Assembly (NCBI RefSeq): GCF_047344985.1
Contig: NZ_CP178861.1
Span: 1,178,001 to 1,242,000 of the forward strand
Reading direction: 5' to 3'
Source of the DNA: Bdellovibrio sp047344985
GTDB lineage: Bacteria; Bdellovibrionota; Bdellovibrionia; Bdellovibrionales; Bdellovibrionaceae
Length of the DNA: 64,000 bases
Shown: one piece after another, positions 42,833-51,713 of the stretch
How the letters are laid out: the number at the start of each line of letters is the position of its first letter
How positions within the stretch are numbered: the first letter of the stretch is position 1
Made by a program: the position numbers and the translations under genes
Notes under the pieces: generated by a model
Told to the model about the DNA's origin: nothing
The model's input: only the letters and a program-made list of their open reading frames with translations
The model's database searches: none

Positions 42833-44221
42833 ATGGGACAAAGTTTTCGTATAGAAAAAGACACCATGGGTGAGGTGCAAGTGCCAGCGGATAAATTCTG
42901 GGGAGCGCAAACACAAAGATCCACGCAGAATTTTCGTATTGGTGGAGACCGTTTCCCTCGAGAAATGATTCGCGCCTTGGGGATTTTAAAAAAATGCGCG
43001 GCTTTGACAAATCATAAGCTGGGACTTCTCGATCAAAAGAAAACCGATGTGATCGTAAAAGCGGCGGATGAAGTGATCTTAGGAAAACTCGATGCGCATT
43101 TTCCATTGGTGGTATGGCAAACAGGTTCAGGAACTCAAACGAACATGAATGCCAATGAAGTGATTGCCAATCGCGCGATGGATATGATGGGAATAAAACT
43201 TCCTAGCAAAGACATTCATCCCAATGATGATGTGAATAGAGGACAGTCCTCCAACGACACATTCCCAACTGCGATGCATATTGCCGTCGGTGAACAAATT
43301 CATCACCGCTTGATTCCCATGATGGAAAAGTTGCACCGCGCTCTTGAACACAAACAACAAGACTTTAAAGACATCGTGAAAATTGGTCGCACACATTTGA
43401 TGGATGCAACCCCATTAACACTCGGCCAAGAGTTTTCTGGTTACGCGACACAAATGAAACATTCCATTCAAAGAGTGAAAAACACGTTGCCGCATCTCTA
43501 TGAGCTTGCTCTTGGTGGAACAGCAGTCGGCACGGGATTGAACACTCATCCGCAATTTGCAGAAGAAGCAGCGAAAGCCATCGCGCATGAAACGAAGCTT
43601 CCGTTTGTTTCAGCCGAAAATAAATTTGAAGCTTTAGCGACTCACGATGCCTTGGTGGAGGTGAGTGGTGCGCTTAATTCCGTCGCCGTGTCCCTGATGA
43701 AAATTGCGAACGACATCCGTATGCTGGGGTCTGGACCTCGCTGCGGTATTGGTGAGCTTCAATTGCCTGAAAACGAACCGGGAAGTTCCATCATGCCCGG
43801 GAAAGTGAACCCCACTCAAAGCGAAGCCATGACTATGGTCTGTGCGCAAGTGATGGGAAATAACGTCGCAGTGAGTGTAGGCGGAGCCACGGGGCACTTT
43901 GAACTCAATGTGTTTAAACCATTGATTGTTTTTAATGTGCTCAACTCCATTCGTTTGCTTGCGGACGCTTGCGAGTCCTTCACGGATCATTGCGTGGTCG
44001 GCATTGAAGCAAACACAAAACAGATTAAAAAGCACCTCGACAACTCATTAATGCTCGTAACCGCGCTGAATCCTCACATTGGCTATGACAACGCAGCGAA
44101 AATAGCCAAAACTGCCCATAAAAATGGCACAACACTGCGCGAAGAAGCCATCAATCTTGGACTCCTTTCTGGCGAAGAATTTGATAAGATAGTAAAACCT
44201 GAAGAGATGACAGGCCGATAG
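42833..44221 (+). CDS. fumC: Fumarate hydratase class II
   Basis: This iron-independent fumarase interconverts fumarate and malate in the citric acid cycle. The 462-residue protein shows the family signature GSSIMPGKVNPTQSE, SSNDTFPTAMHI and TGSGTQTNMNANEV. Length is standard. Its ribosome-binding site is part of repeat copy A, and it is followed directly by copy B. Confidence 0.97.
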   Translation: MGQSFRIEKDTMGEVQVPADKFWGAQTQRSTQNFRIGGDRFPREMIRALGILKKCAALTNHKLGLLDQKKTDVIVKAADEVILGKLDAHFPLVVWQTGSGTQTNMNANEVIANRAMDMMGIKLPSKDIHPNDDVNRGQSSNDTFPTAMHIAVGEQIHHRLIPMMEKLHRALEHKQQDFKDIVKIGRTHLMDATPLTLGQEFSGYATQMKHSIQRVKNTLPHLYELALGGTAVGTGLNTHPQFAEEAAKAIAHETKLPFVSAENKFEALATHDALVEVSGALNSVAVSLMKIANDIRMLGSGPRCGIGELQLPENEPGSSIMPGKVNPTQSEAMTMVCAQVMGNNVAVSVGGATGHFELNVFKPLIVFNVLNSIRLLADACESFTDHCVVGIEANTKQIKKHLDNSLMLVTALNPHIGYDNAAKIAKTAHKNGTTLREEAINLGLLSGEEFDKIVKPEEMTGR

Positions 44222-44223
44222 GC

Positions 44224-44266
44224 CGCAGAGTGGAGGGGCCGAGCCCCGGAACTGGAGCAGTATTAA
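44224..44266 (+). repeat. GGGCC hairpin-plus-GGAG element (copy B)
   Basis: GGCCGCAGAGTGGA, GGGGC-cga-GCCCC, GGAACTGGAG, then nine bases to the ATG at 44267. Compared with copies C and D the fourth stem pair is G-C instead of C-G, a compensatory change. Confidence 0.65.
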
Positions 44267-45196
44267 ATGAATTCGTTGTTGGCAAAAGCGAGCTGGATGG
44301 AGCGCGATGATATTCGCCCGTATGTTTTTGTTCGTCCAGAAAATCAAATCGCACTGCCAGGCTCCGTTCATCGTTTGGATTGGTTCAAAAAAGAACCGGT
44401 CTTTAAAGATCCTCTGGATATCAGTGAAATCGCTTTTGCAGATCGCATTTACTCCATCGAAGAACGCGCGTTTGGTCCTTCCAATATGGCGATGCCTCGT
44501 TGGGTTTTCTATGACTGCGCTGTGATGCCAGGCTTCGTTGCGGGTTTCGCCGCGAAACCTTCCGCCCTCACAAAAGAGATGCGCGAAGTTCTTGATCCAA
44601 AAAAATATCCAGCAACAAATTCTCCAATCAAGACATCGGGTGTGCTAAAAGAAGTGACTTCTTTGGATGATATGGACTGGGTTCCATTGTCTCTCTTCAT
44701 TATCATTCCGACGATGCATCGTGGGGAGTGGGTCGCGCACAACCTGTGTTCGATCAACTCGTTGCTTCCAGACGGCGGACTTTACGGTCTGGGCTTTCTG
44801 TCCAAAGCGTTCGGTCTGTGGTATGCTAACGTCGAACAGTGTTCAGGAATGACTCAGTGGGGAAGCCCGGCTTTAAAGCTGCACTCTCACTACGGTCACT
44901 TGGAGGTCATCGGCGCTTATGCTCCGGTGCACTCGCACGCAAAGACGATCACGTATCGTGTGCAAGTAAATACGCATTGCTGGGAAAAGTTCTTTAATAA
45001 AGAACCAGACTTAGCGTTCTTGGAAAACTACGGACCAACGGGAACTTTCATTGATCCGAAAAATGAAGAGAGCATGTTGAACTTCCAACAGCGCATTGAG
45101 CGCAGTGAAGGGCCTTTTTACCTCAGCGCAGGCGAGATCGCTCAAAAGAAGTTAGATGAAAAATTGATGATTTATAATTTGAAACAACAATACTAG
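44267..45196 (+). CDS. Conserved-looking soluble protein of unknown function
   Basis: I do not recognise this 309-residue protein. It has no signal peptide or membrane segment. Distinctive parts are FYDCAVMPGFVAGFAAK, PLSLFIIIPTMHRGEWVAH and a His-rich HSHYGHLEVIGAYAPVHSHA. The His-rich stretches could bind metal, but no known motif is complete. It is co-directional with fumC (46 bases) and with the zinc-ribbon gene that follows after 13 bases. Its ribosome-binding site comes from repeat copy B. Confidence 0.75.
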   Translation: MNSLLAKASWMERDDIRPYVFVRPENQIALPGSVHRLDWFKKEPVFKDPLDISEIAFADRIYSIEERAFGPSNMAMPRWVFYDCAVMPGFVAGFAAKPSALTKEMREVLDPKKYPATNSPIKTSGVLKEVTSLDDMDWVPLSLFIIIPTMHRGEWVAHNLCSINSLLPDGGLYGLGFLSKAFGLWYANVEQCSGMTQWGSPALKLHSHYGHLEVIGAYAPVHSHAKTITYRVQVNTHCWEKFFNKEPDLAFLENYGPTGTFIDPKNEESMLNFQQRIERSEGPFYLSAGEIAQKKLDEKLMIYNLKQQY

Positions 45197-45209
45197 ATAG
45201 GAAGAAAAA

Positions 45210-45650
45210 ATGTCGATGAATACCCTGCCCCCTGTCGCGAAGTCTTTTTTTGCGTTCTGTAAGAAATGTGATGCAGATAGATACCACGTGGTTCTAGCTC
45301 ACACGTCTTCGACTTCGGCGAAAATCAAATGCGAAATCTGCGGTTCGCAAAAGACGTACTCTCTTCCGAAAGCGCAAACTCGCACGGGTAAACCATTGAC
45401 AGGTGCTGCGGCGAAAAAACGTGAACAAACGTTGAACTCACGCAAATCCAGCCACCGCAACGAATACGAAATGTTGATGTCGAACGAAGGAGCTCCAACA
45501 GCGTCTTACAATATGAAGGCGAAGTTTGAGAAAAACACAAAACTTCAACATCCAAAATTCGGTATGGGTTTCATCAAAGACGCAATGTCTGACAAAATCG
45601 AAGTGGTTTTCGAAGACGAAGTGCGCACATTGATCCACAACAGAACATAG
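45210..45650 (+). CDS. Small zinc-ribbon protein
   Basis: This 146-residue protein has a two-CxxC ribbon near the N-terminus (FCKKCDADRYH...CEICGSQKTY), a basic middle and a C-terminal beta domain with HPKFGMGFIKDAMSDKIEVV in overlapping pieces, ending EVRTLIHNR. The C-terminal pattern resembles a small SH3-like/CarD-type barrel found in myxobacterial and Bdellovibrio proteins; the resemblance is my inference. Nucleic-acid binding is plausible. AGGA lies seven bases before the ATG. Confidence 0.7.
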   Translation: MSMNTLPPVAKSFFAFCKKCDADRYHVVLAHTSSTSAKIKCEICGSQKTYSLPKAQTRTGKPLTGAAAKKREQTLNSRKSSHRNEYEMLMSNEGAPTASYNMKAKFEKNTKLQHPKFGMGFIKDAMSDKIEVVFEDEVRTLIHNRT

Positions 45651-45672
45651 TCTTTATTTCGAACGAGATTTC

Positions 45673-47691
45673 ATGGATTGGCTTAAAGGGTTGAACCCCG
45701 AGCAGCAGAAGGCCGTAAAACACAATTACGGCCCTTTGCTTATTTTAGCAGGTGCGGGTTCAGGTAAAACGACGGTTCTTGTTTCAAGAACGGGACGAGT
45801 GATTTCTGAAAGAGTCGCACAGGCTCAAGAGATCTGCGTTCTTACGTTCACAAACAAAGCCGCGCGCGAATTAAAACACCGCGTGCAAGCAAAGCTTGGC
45901 AATACGGGGAAAGGTCTCTGGGCAGGGACTTTCCACTCTTTTGGATTGCAAATTTTGCGTCGTTTTCACAAGCACGCCAATCTGTCTCCGTACTTTGGAA
46001 TCGTCGATCAAAGCGATTGCAATTCCATTCTGAAAGACTTGATTAAAGATATTAAAAATTCCGGCAAAGATAAATTTGACGTCGACAAGATTCTTTCGAT
46101 GATCAATGACCGCCGCACGGGCCTTGCCGTGCAAAACGAAGCTTTTGACGAATACCACGAGATGGCTGAAGTCTTAGCTCCGAAATTTGCAAAACGTTTA
46201 GAGCACCTGGGTGTTGTGGATTTCGAAGGTCTTCTGATTAAGCCTTTGCAGCTTTTCAAAGAGCATCCAGATATTTTAGAAAAAGTTCAGAACTCTTTCA
46301 GCCAAGTGATGGTGGATGAGTTTCAAGACACCAATCGCATGCAAATGGATTTGATTGCACAGATCGTAAAGTCGCATAACAACCTGACAGTGGTTGGTGA
46401 TGACGATCAGTCGATTTATGGCTGGCGGGGAGCGGAAGTAAAAAATATTTTGAACTTCCCGCAGGAGTTCGCGAACTGCGAAGTGATCAAGCTTGAAAGA
46501 AATTATCGTTCTTCGGCAGAAATTCTTGCTATCGCCAATGCCGCGATTTCTAAAAATAAAAATCGCCATGGCAAGATCTTACGTTCACAAGCCGCTCAAG
46601 ACACGGGTGAGCTTCCTGAGTTGTTTGTGCTTGATCGTGAAGAAGATGAATGTGAATTTGTCGTCTCTGAAATTTTAAACTTCCAACGCCAAGGTTATAA
46701 ATACAAAGACTTTGCAATTCTCTATCGTTCCAACACTCAAGGAGGCTTGATTGAGTCTTCTTTGCGTCGTGCGAACATGCCGTACAATATTTCCGGCGGA
46801 ACTTCGATCTTTGACAGACGTGAAATCAAAGATTTGATGGCGTACTTAAAACAAGCCTTGGCTCCGAATGAGGTTTCTCTTCGCCGTATCATCAATGTGC
46901 CTTCGCGAGGCATTGGTGACACAACGATTGAGAAACTCAGCGAGTTCGCCTTGAAGAAAAGAATCAACTTTGTCGACGCCTGCCGTTTCTGGAAAGAAGC
47001 CGAAGTGCAAGATAAAGCCGGAGAGTCGATTGATAACTTGATGAAATTTATCGAAGACCTTCCTAAAAACATCTTAGACTTCCAGGTGGGTTCTTCGCCG
47101 GGCGCGAAGATGGTTGAGATCTTTCAAAACATCGGTTACCGCGAATACGTCTATGGCACAGCGGCTGATCCGACAAGTGCGGAAAAAAAATGGATGGTCG
47201 TTGAGATCTTTGGCCGTATTTTAGACTCTTACTTGGGGCGCCGCTCGTATGACATTGAAAATATCAAGTCCTTCGTGGATTCGATGCTTTTACGCGATGA
47301 TGTGTCCCAGGAAGAAGAAGAGCCGAATAAAATCCAGCTTATGACTTTGCATGCTTCAAAAGGTCTTGAGTTCCCTGTTGTCATTTTGGCGGGTCTCGAA
47401 GAAGATCTTTTACCGCACAAGAACTTGGGCTCTGACATTGATGAAGAACGTCGTTTGTTCTATGTCGGTGTCACTCGCGCGAAAAAACGCTTGGTGATGT
47501 CACGCTGTCAGCAACGGAAAAAAAATGGCGCCGTTCGTCCTGTGACGCCTTCAAGATTCCTATTGGAGCTTCCGAAGGAACTCTACAAAGAATATCCTCT
47601 AGGAGCGCGTCCTGTTGTAGGACAAGAGCGTGAGGACCTGGTTGCAAACTTTCTTTCAAAATTAGACAGTCAGCTTGGCAGTAAAAAATAA
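45673..47691 (+). CDS. UvrD/Rep/PcrA-type DNA helicase
   Basis: This 672-residue superfamily 1A helicase has Walker A LAGAGSGKTTVLVSR, motif II VDEFQDTNRMQ, GDDDQSIYGWRGA, and motif VI FYVGVTRAKKRL. It carries the 1A and 2B insert regions expected for 3'-5' translocating helicases involved in replication restart or repair. Assignment to Rep, UvrD or PcrA is not possible by eye. It ends one base from the convergent lipoprotein gene. Confidence 0.94.
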   Translation: MDWLKGLNPEQQKAVKHNYGPLLILAGAGSGKTTVLVSRTGRVISERVAQAQEICVLTFTNKAARELKHRVQAKLGNTGKGLWAGTFHSFGLQILRRFHKHANLSPYFGIVDQSDCNSILKDLIKDIKNSGKDKFDVDKILSMINDRRTGLAVQNEAFDEYHEMAEVLAPKFAKRLEHLGVVDFEGLLIKPLQLFKEHPDILEKVQNSFSQVMVDEFQDTNRMQMDLIAQIVKSHNNLTVVGDDDQSIYGWRGAEVKNILNFPQEFANCEVIKLERNYRSSAEILAIANAAISKNKNRHGKILRSQAAQDTGELPELFVLDREEDECEFVVSEILNFQRQGYKYKDFAILYRSNTQGGLIESSLRRANMPYNISGGTSIFDRREIKDLMAYLKQALAPNEVSLRRIINVPSRGIGDTTIEKLSEFALKKRINFVDACRFWKEAEVQDKAGESIDNLMKFIEDLPKNILDFQVGSSPGAKMVEIFQNIGYREYVYGTAADPTSAEKKWMVVEIFGRILDSYLGRRSYDIENIKSFVDSMLLRDDVSQEEEEPNKIQLMTLHASKGLEFPVVILAGLEEDLLPHKNLGSDIDEERRLFYVGVTRAKKRLVMSRCQQRKKNGAVRPVTPSRFLLELPKELYKEYPLGARPVVGQEREDLVANFLSKLDSQLGSKK

Positions 47692-47692
47692 G

Positions 47693-48202
47693 TTAGTTCT
47701 CGCCTAAACAGCCAAAAGCGTCGCAGGGACGGGGGCTTATGCGTTTGATTGTGCCTGTAATGCGGGTGGTTTTGCTTTTCTCTTCTTGGATAATAGAAAG
47801 GGCAATGGCTCCGGCACTTTTAAGTTCAACGATGATCTTGCCGACGTGCTCGCGAGTCAGATAAAAACCATCCTTATCAATGGCTCCGGTTTGTATCGAG
47901 GTTTCAGGATCTATCAAGGCGTTTTTAGATATGCGGCGAGGCTCAAAGACCGTGCTAAAAAAAGATTTTCCGATGGAATAGCCGACCTGTATGAAAAACT
48001 GGTTTTGCACCATGTTCACGCGCATTTCAGCTTTACAGATGATCGATTCTTCGACGAGACAAGGGCCTTCCCAATTTCCTATGAAGTCCCCAGGGTCACC
48101 CATATACTCGCGAGGAGCGACAAAGTCGGCGCTCGTCGCGGAGCCTGAGTTTTGGCAACCAATGATTGCCATGATAAATAAGAACGGCATCAAAGATTTC
48201 AT
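47693..48202 (-). CDS. Small lipoprotein of unknown function
   Basis: This 169-residue protein has an N-terminal lipoprotein signal with lipobox IIGCQ at about residues 13-17. The mature part contains WEGPCLVEESIICKAEMRV and a predicted beta-sandwich-like strand pattern, with a Cys pair near the C-terminus (CDAFGC). No family was recognised. It is convergent with the helicase gene, one base apart. Confidence 0.7.
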   Translation of the reverse strand: MKSLMPFLFIMAIIGCQNSGSATSADFVAPREYMGDPGDFIGNWEGPCLVEESIICKAEMRVNMVQNQFFIQVGYSIGKSFFSTVFEPRRISKNALIDPETSIQTGAIDKDGFYLTREHVGKIIVELKSAGAIALSIIQEEKSKTTRITGTIKRISPRPCDAFGCLGEN

Positions 48203-48270
48203 GATTCGATTGTGGCGCGCCCTCGCTCACTCAAAAAGCGAATCATGATCTTTCTGCCGACTATCAAAAT

Positions 48271-48945
48271 CTATTTCATGAGTTCGCGGAAATCATTTGG
48301 CAGAGGCGTTTCAAAAGTCTGCACACGCCCTCCGATTGGCAAGCTTAAACGGAATGCATGCAGGTACATGCGTTCATTTTTGTAGATCTCTGCCATTTTG
48401 TCGTTGTACTTGGGATCGCCGTAGCGAGTGTCACCGACGATAGCATGTTTTGCCAAAGCCGCGTGTTTGCGAATCTGATGCTGACGGCCCGTGAGCAAAC
48501 GCACTTCCACCAAAGAGAAGAACTTATTAGAGCTCATCACGCGGTACAAAGTTTTTGCTTCCATGCGGTCTTTCAAAAGACCTTGTGGATTTTTACGTCC
48601 TTCGGATTTGTCAGAAATAGGGAACGACCACTCTTGCCATTCTTCAGATACGTCCATGCCTCCACGCAAAACGGCGTAGTACATTTTTTCTGCTTTGTGA
48701 GTTTGAAATTGCTCTGACAAATTGGCAGCGGTTTCTTGCTCGGTAGCGACAATCAAAAGGCCGCTTGTTTCTTTGTCCAAACGGTGAACGGGGTAGATGT
48801 CGTGGAAAGTTCCAGGGTGCAGTTGCTTTTTAAGAATGCTGCGAACGTCACCTGCTTCGTTATGAACAGAAATTCCTGGCGGTTTATTCACGATCAGCCA
48901 GTTTTTAGATTTTTCGACAACAGGAAGTTTAGTTACAGGTTTCAT
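48271..48945 (-). CDS. RluA-family pseudouridine synthase
   Basis: This 224-residue enzyme has the catalytic motif VHRLDKETSGLLIVA with its Asp, and the later LLTGRQHQIRKHAAL, both diagnostic for RluA/RluC/RluD-type synthases. No S4 RNA-binding domain precedes the catalytic domain, so it is a short version closer to RluA/TruC than to RluC or RluD. The target rRNA or tRNA position cannot be determined. The 215-base spacer to the next gene (48946-49160) has a small GGGAA/TTCCC stem but no gene I can support. Confidence 0.92.
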   Translation of the reverse strand: MKPVTKLPVVEKSKNWLIVNKPPGISVHNEAGDVRSILKKQLHPGTFHDIYPVHRLDKETSGLLIVATEQETAANLSEQFQTHKAEKMYYAVLRGGMDVSEEWQEWSFPISDKSEGRKNPQGLLKDRMEAKTLYRVMSSNKFFSLVEVRLLTGRQHQIRKHAALAKHAIVGDTRYGDPKYNDKMAEIYKNERMYLHAFRLSLPIGGRVQTFETPLPNDFRELMK

Positions 48946-49160
48946 TCGCAGTCCTTCAAAATGTGTCCTGGATTTCTACGGGAGACGGCCTAGGAATGCA
49001 CGGAAATAAAAACGAAGGTCTCAGAAAGGCTCTTTGCGGGGCTTAAAAACGGGAAAAAAGTTCCCAGCCGGAGGGAAAGGGGCCTGATTCTTGGCATAGG
49101 AGGCGGCCTCAGTATTTGTCCCATTTAAGAGGCAAGGCACAATAAGGGAATGAGGTGGCT

Positions 49161-49421
49161 ATGAATCCCGCAGTCCAAGAATTCTTACAGTTTCTTGATA
49201 CGGAAGATGATACTGATTACGGTGACTTTAAAAGGGAGGTGGACCTGCATTTGCGTCGTCTTATCGAATCCATGCGCCCTTTGACCCCCGAACAAGTCTG
49301 GCAGTTTCGCAAAATGCGTGAGCAATTACTCTGGTCCTATCAGTTTGACATTGAAGACATGAGGTCTCAGTTGAAGGAGGAGGTCCAACATCTTGAAGAT
49401 TTTAGTCCTCCTGAGTTGTGA
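49161..49421 (+). CDS. Small hypothetical protein upstream of parA
   Basis: This 86-residue acidic helical protein is not recognised. GAGG lies five bases before the ATG at 49161. It contains WQFRKMREQLLWSYQFDIED and no membrane segment. It is 70 bases upstream of a ParA-type ATPase and reads the same way, so a partner role is conceivable. Confidence 0.6.
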   Translation: MNPAVQEFLQFLDTEDDTDYGDFKREVDLHLRRLIESMRPLTPEQVWQFRKMREQLLWSYQFDIEDMRSQLKEEVQHLEDFSPPEL

Positions 49422-49491
49422 TAATAACTCTGTGCGCTGTTCTTGCTCTTGAGAAAACCTCTATGTACGCTTGAGGCAAGAGGAGATCCCG

Positions 49492-50421
49492 ATGTCCACA
49501 TTGGCGCAGCAGGAATTTTGCATCACTCTCAGTGATTTGGCCTCTTTCATGGAAATCTCTTCCAGCGAAGTTAAAAAGAAGGCTGAAACCGCACTGAAGA
49601 AAAAAATCAAATCCTTGTGGCTGATGCCAGGAGAAGTTCGCGCGGTTTTGCTTGCGGAAGGCTATAAATATCCTCACAAAGTCATTTCCATTCAGATGCT
49701 CAAGGGCGGAGTTGCAAAAACGACTTCCGTGCTGAACATGGGCCTGCGTGCAGCGATGTATGGTGCGCGTGTTTTATTTATCGATCTTGATCAGCAAGCA
49801 AATTTAAGTTTTGCCTTGGGTGTGGAGGATGAAAGTCTTCCGGTGTGGGTTGATATTGCGGAAAAACGCAAAAGCATTGAAGAGTGTGTGCGTTTTGTAG
49901 AACCGCATGTGGATCTGATTCCGTCTTCTTTGAACAATTCAGTTTTGGATCGCGTTTTGCTAAATTCCAATCGCAATTGGGCGCAAATCGTGAAAGGTCC
50001 CTTAGAAAAAATCAAGCATCGCTACGATCTTATTTTGATCGACACAGCTCCGGCATTGAGCGCGGTGAATACGGCCGTGACGGTGGCTTCGGATGAAGTG
50101 ATCTTGCCAGTGAACCCTGATAAATTTGCTTTTTTGGGCTTGCAGAAGAATCTGACTGAGCTTGACGATATCAAGCGTGATTTCGACTTGGAGTTTACAA
50201 AGAAGATTCTTTTCACGAAGTTCGACGGCCGTGAGAACACGAGCCATGAACTTTTACAGAAGTGCATCGAATCTTTTGAGGATTCACTGATGAAGGGTTA
50301 TATTCGAACTTCGTCAGAGGTGAAAAACACCGTTCGTTCGGGAAAAAGCCTTTTTGCCGGGAAATCTCCGGTGAAAGCGGATTACGATTTTGTGACACGT
50401 GAAATGTTAGGATTTGTCTAA
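49492..50421 (+). CDS. ParA/MinD-family ATPase (orphan)
   Basis: This 309-residue protein has a deviant Walker A motif, LKGGVAKTTS at about residues 70-79, and the switch motifs VLFIDLDQQANLS and LILIDTAPALSAVN, all typical of ParA. The N-terminal 55 residues form a helical domain that may bind DNA. The start at 49492 has AGGAG six bases upstream. No parB-like gene or parS site was found nearby, so it may position another cargo rather than the chromosome. The downstream gene encodes an unusual His-rich protein. Confidence 0.88.
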   Translation: MSTLAQQEFCITLSDLASFMEISSSEVKKKAETALKKKIKSLWLMPGEVRAVLLAEGYKYPHKVISIQMLKGGVAKTTSVLNMGLRAAMYGARVLFIDLDQQANLSFALGVEDESLPVWVDIAEKRKSIEECVRFVEPHVDLIPSSLNNSVLDRVLLNSNRNWAQIVKGPLEKIKHRYDLILIDTAPALSAVNTAVTVASDEVILPVNPDKFAFLGLQKNLTELDDIKRDFDLEFTKKILFTKFDGRENTSHELLQKCIESFEDSLMKGYIRTSSEVKNTVRSGKSLFAGKSPVKADYDFVTREMLGFV

Positions 50422-50430
50422 GAGGTTGTT

Positions 50431-51018
50431 ATGCCAGAAATCAAAAATTACGACGGTAAAAAGAAACATCACTCCAAAGCTCATCACGCGAAAGCTCATC
50501 CGGAGTCTAAAACGCATCAAAAGCGTCGCCCTCATCATGAGGCAGCTGAGCATGCTCCGGAAGAAGAGTATGTAGCCACTGAACAAGCGGCTGATGAAGC
50601 AGAAGCGATTAACACTGAAGCTCAAAACGAAGGCGTTCAGCATGATGTCTACGTTGATGAAGTGCAAGCGGAAGCGGAAATGGTGGCTGAAGGCGGTCCG
50701 GCTTTTGGTGATGAACCTTCTGAACACACGCACGGTCACAACTCTGACAAAGTTCACTTGGAATTTTACGGAAGCGAATTGATTCGTCAAAAAGCTCCGA
50801 AAGTGATGGAGCTTGCTGATACTGTGGCTGATGAGTGGAAACACGATGGTCAGTTCGAAGGTCTTCCGGTTGGAAATCCGATTGCGCAAATGGCCGCAGC
50901 CAAAGCTTTGCGTACAGCGAAAGATGTTGAGAAAAAGTTAGAAGAAAAAGGTGTCATCGCTATGGCGAAGATGGGCATCGATTTCGTGAAATCTAAAATT
51001 GAAAAGAAAAACTACTAG
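50431..51018 (+). CDS. His/Lys-rich low-complexity protein following ParA
   Basis: This 195-residue protein has an unusual N-terminal 40 residues rich in His, Lys and Ala (KKKHHSKAHHAKAHPE), then an acidic Ala/Glu region, then a helical C-terminal part. It begins nine bases after parA and ends three bases before bolA. The low-complexity head could bind metal, DNA or polyanions; the linkage to ParA hints at a cargo or adaptor function, which is inference only. Confidence 0.65.
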   Translation: MPEIKNYDGKKKHHSKAHHAKAHPESKTHQKRRPHHEAAEHAPEEEYVATEQAADEAEAINTEAQNEGVQHDVYVDEVQAEAEMVAEGGPAFGDEPSEHTHGHNSDKVHLEFYGSELIRQKAPKVMELADTVADEWKHDGQFEGLPVGNPIAQMAAAKALRTAKDVEKKLEEKGVIAMAKMGIDFVKSKIEKKNY

Positions 51019-51021
51019 ATC

Positions 51022-51348
51022 ATGTCCCGAGCTTCCCGTTTGAATGAAATTTTAGAAAAGGCTCTCGCTCCTGTTCATGTGGAGATCGAAAACGAGAGCC
51101 ACATGCACTCTGTTCCTCCGGGAAGCGAAACTCATTTCAAAGTTCTGATTGTTTCTGCTGCATTTGAAGGCAAATCACGCATTGATCGTCAAAGAATGGT
51201 CAATGATCTTCTTAAAGAAGAACTTCAAAGCGGTTTGCATGCATTGACGCAAAAGACTTTAACGCCTGCAGAGTGGGAAAAGCAGAAAGCCACAATGCAA
51301 TTCGAATCACCCGAGTGCCTAGGCGGAAGTAAACACGATAGAAAATAA
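51022..51348 (+). CDS. BolA-family protein
   Basis: This 108-residue protein has the BolA core: VHVEIENESHMHSVPPGSETHFKVLIVS (split), followed by SRIDRQRMVNDLLKEEL. The conserved His in HMHS and the RQR helix are present. BolA proteins bind monothiol glutaredoxins and DNA and act in iron-sulfur handling and morphology under stress. It ends in a GGTACC terminator shared with the next, convergent gene. Confidence 0.92.
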   Translation: MSRASRLNEILEKALAPVHVEIENESHMHSVPPGSETHFKVLIVSAAFEGKSRIDRQRMVNDLLKEELQSGLHALTQKTLTPAEWEKQKATMQFESPECLGGSKHDRK

Positions 51349-51369
51349 AAAGGTACCGGGTACCTTTTT
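51347..51369. terminator. GGTACC palindrome, bidirectional terminator (copy 3)
   Basis: AAAAAGGTACC, a central G, then GGTACCTTTTT: perfect 11-base arms. It overlaps the bolA stop codon and ends six bases before the stop of the convergent gene at 51375. Confidence 0.75.
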
Positions 51370-51374
51370 CGCTT

Positions 51375-51620
51375 CTATTCGCCGAATTCTTGAAGTTTGG
51401 ATTTGAGTTCGCCGAGAAGTTTTTTGACTTCCTGCAGCTGTTCTTCTTCGGGGGAAATCTTGTTGCTCATTTGTTCGGTGAGGACGTCCCAGGTGTCCAA
51501 GGCCTGCTTCAGGTCTTGATTCAGACTTCCGAACACGGATTTACGTGCGGATTCCTTCTTTTCGGTGGAAGCCGAAGTGTCTGCTGGGTTTTGTTGTTGC
51601 TCTAAGTTGCCGTCGCTCAT
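51375..51620 (-). CDS. Small helical hypothetical protein
   Basis: This 81-residue protein is predicted helical, with a Gln/Ser/Thr-rich N-terminus and a heptad-like C-terminus (EEEQLQEVKKLLGELKSKLQ). It may form a short coiled coil. I do not recognise it. It is convergent with bolA and divergent from ettA. Confidence 0.6.
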   Translation of the reverse strand: MSDGNLEQQQNPADTSASTEKKESARKSVFGSLNQDLKQALDTWDVLTEQMSNKISPEEEQLQEVKKLLGELKSKLQEFGE

Positions 51621-51677
51621 TCGCTAATTTAGTTCTGCTTATTTTCCACCAAAAGTGCTTCATGCACAGGGGCAGAT

Positions 51678-51691
51678 AGTGTTATAACACT
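51678..51691 (+). promoter_or_regulatory. Perfect palindrome in the ettA promoter region
   Basis: AGTGTTATAACACT is a perfect 14-base palindrome including TATAAC, a possible -10 element, 22 bases before the ettA ATG. It could be an operator for ettA and the divergent gene. Confidence 0.35.
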
Positions 51692-51713
51692 TCCTTTTAC
51701 AGGAGAGGACGTC

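Noticed and set aside
44210..44222. GCCGATAG at the end of fumC resembling a sigma-28 -10 element
   Set aside because: It is the last codons and stop of fumC, and no -35 match precedes it.
49048..49062. GGGAA/TTCCC stem between the pseudouridine synthase and the parA-side genes
   Set aside because: Only five pairs, no T-run and no relation to a gene end.
51300..51316. TTCGAATC resembling a tRNA T-arm
   Set aside because: It lies inside the bolA coding sequence and no cloverleaf can be drawn. No tRNA was found in the window.
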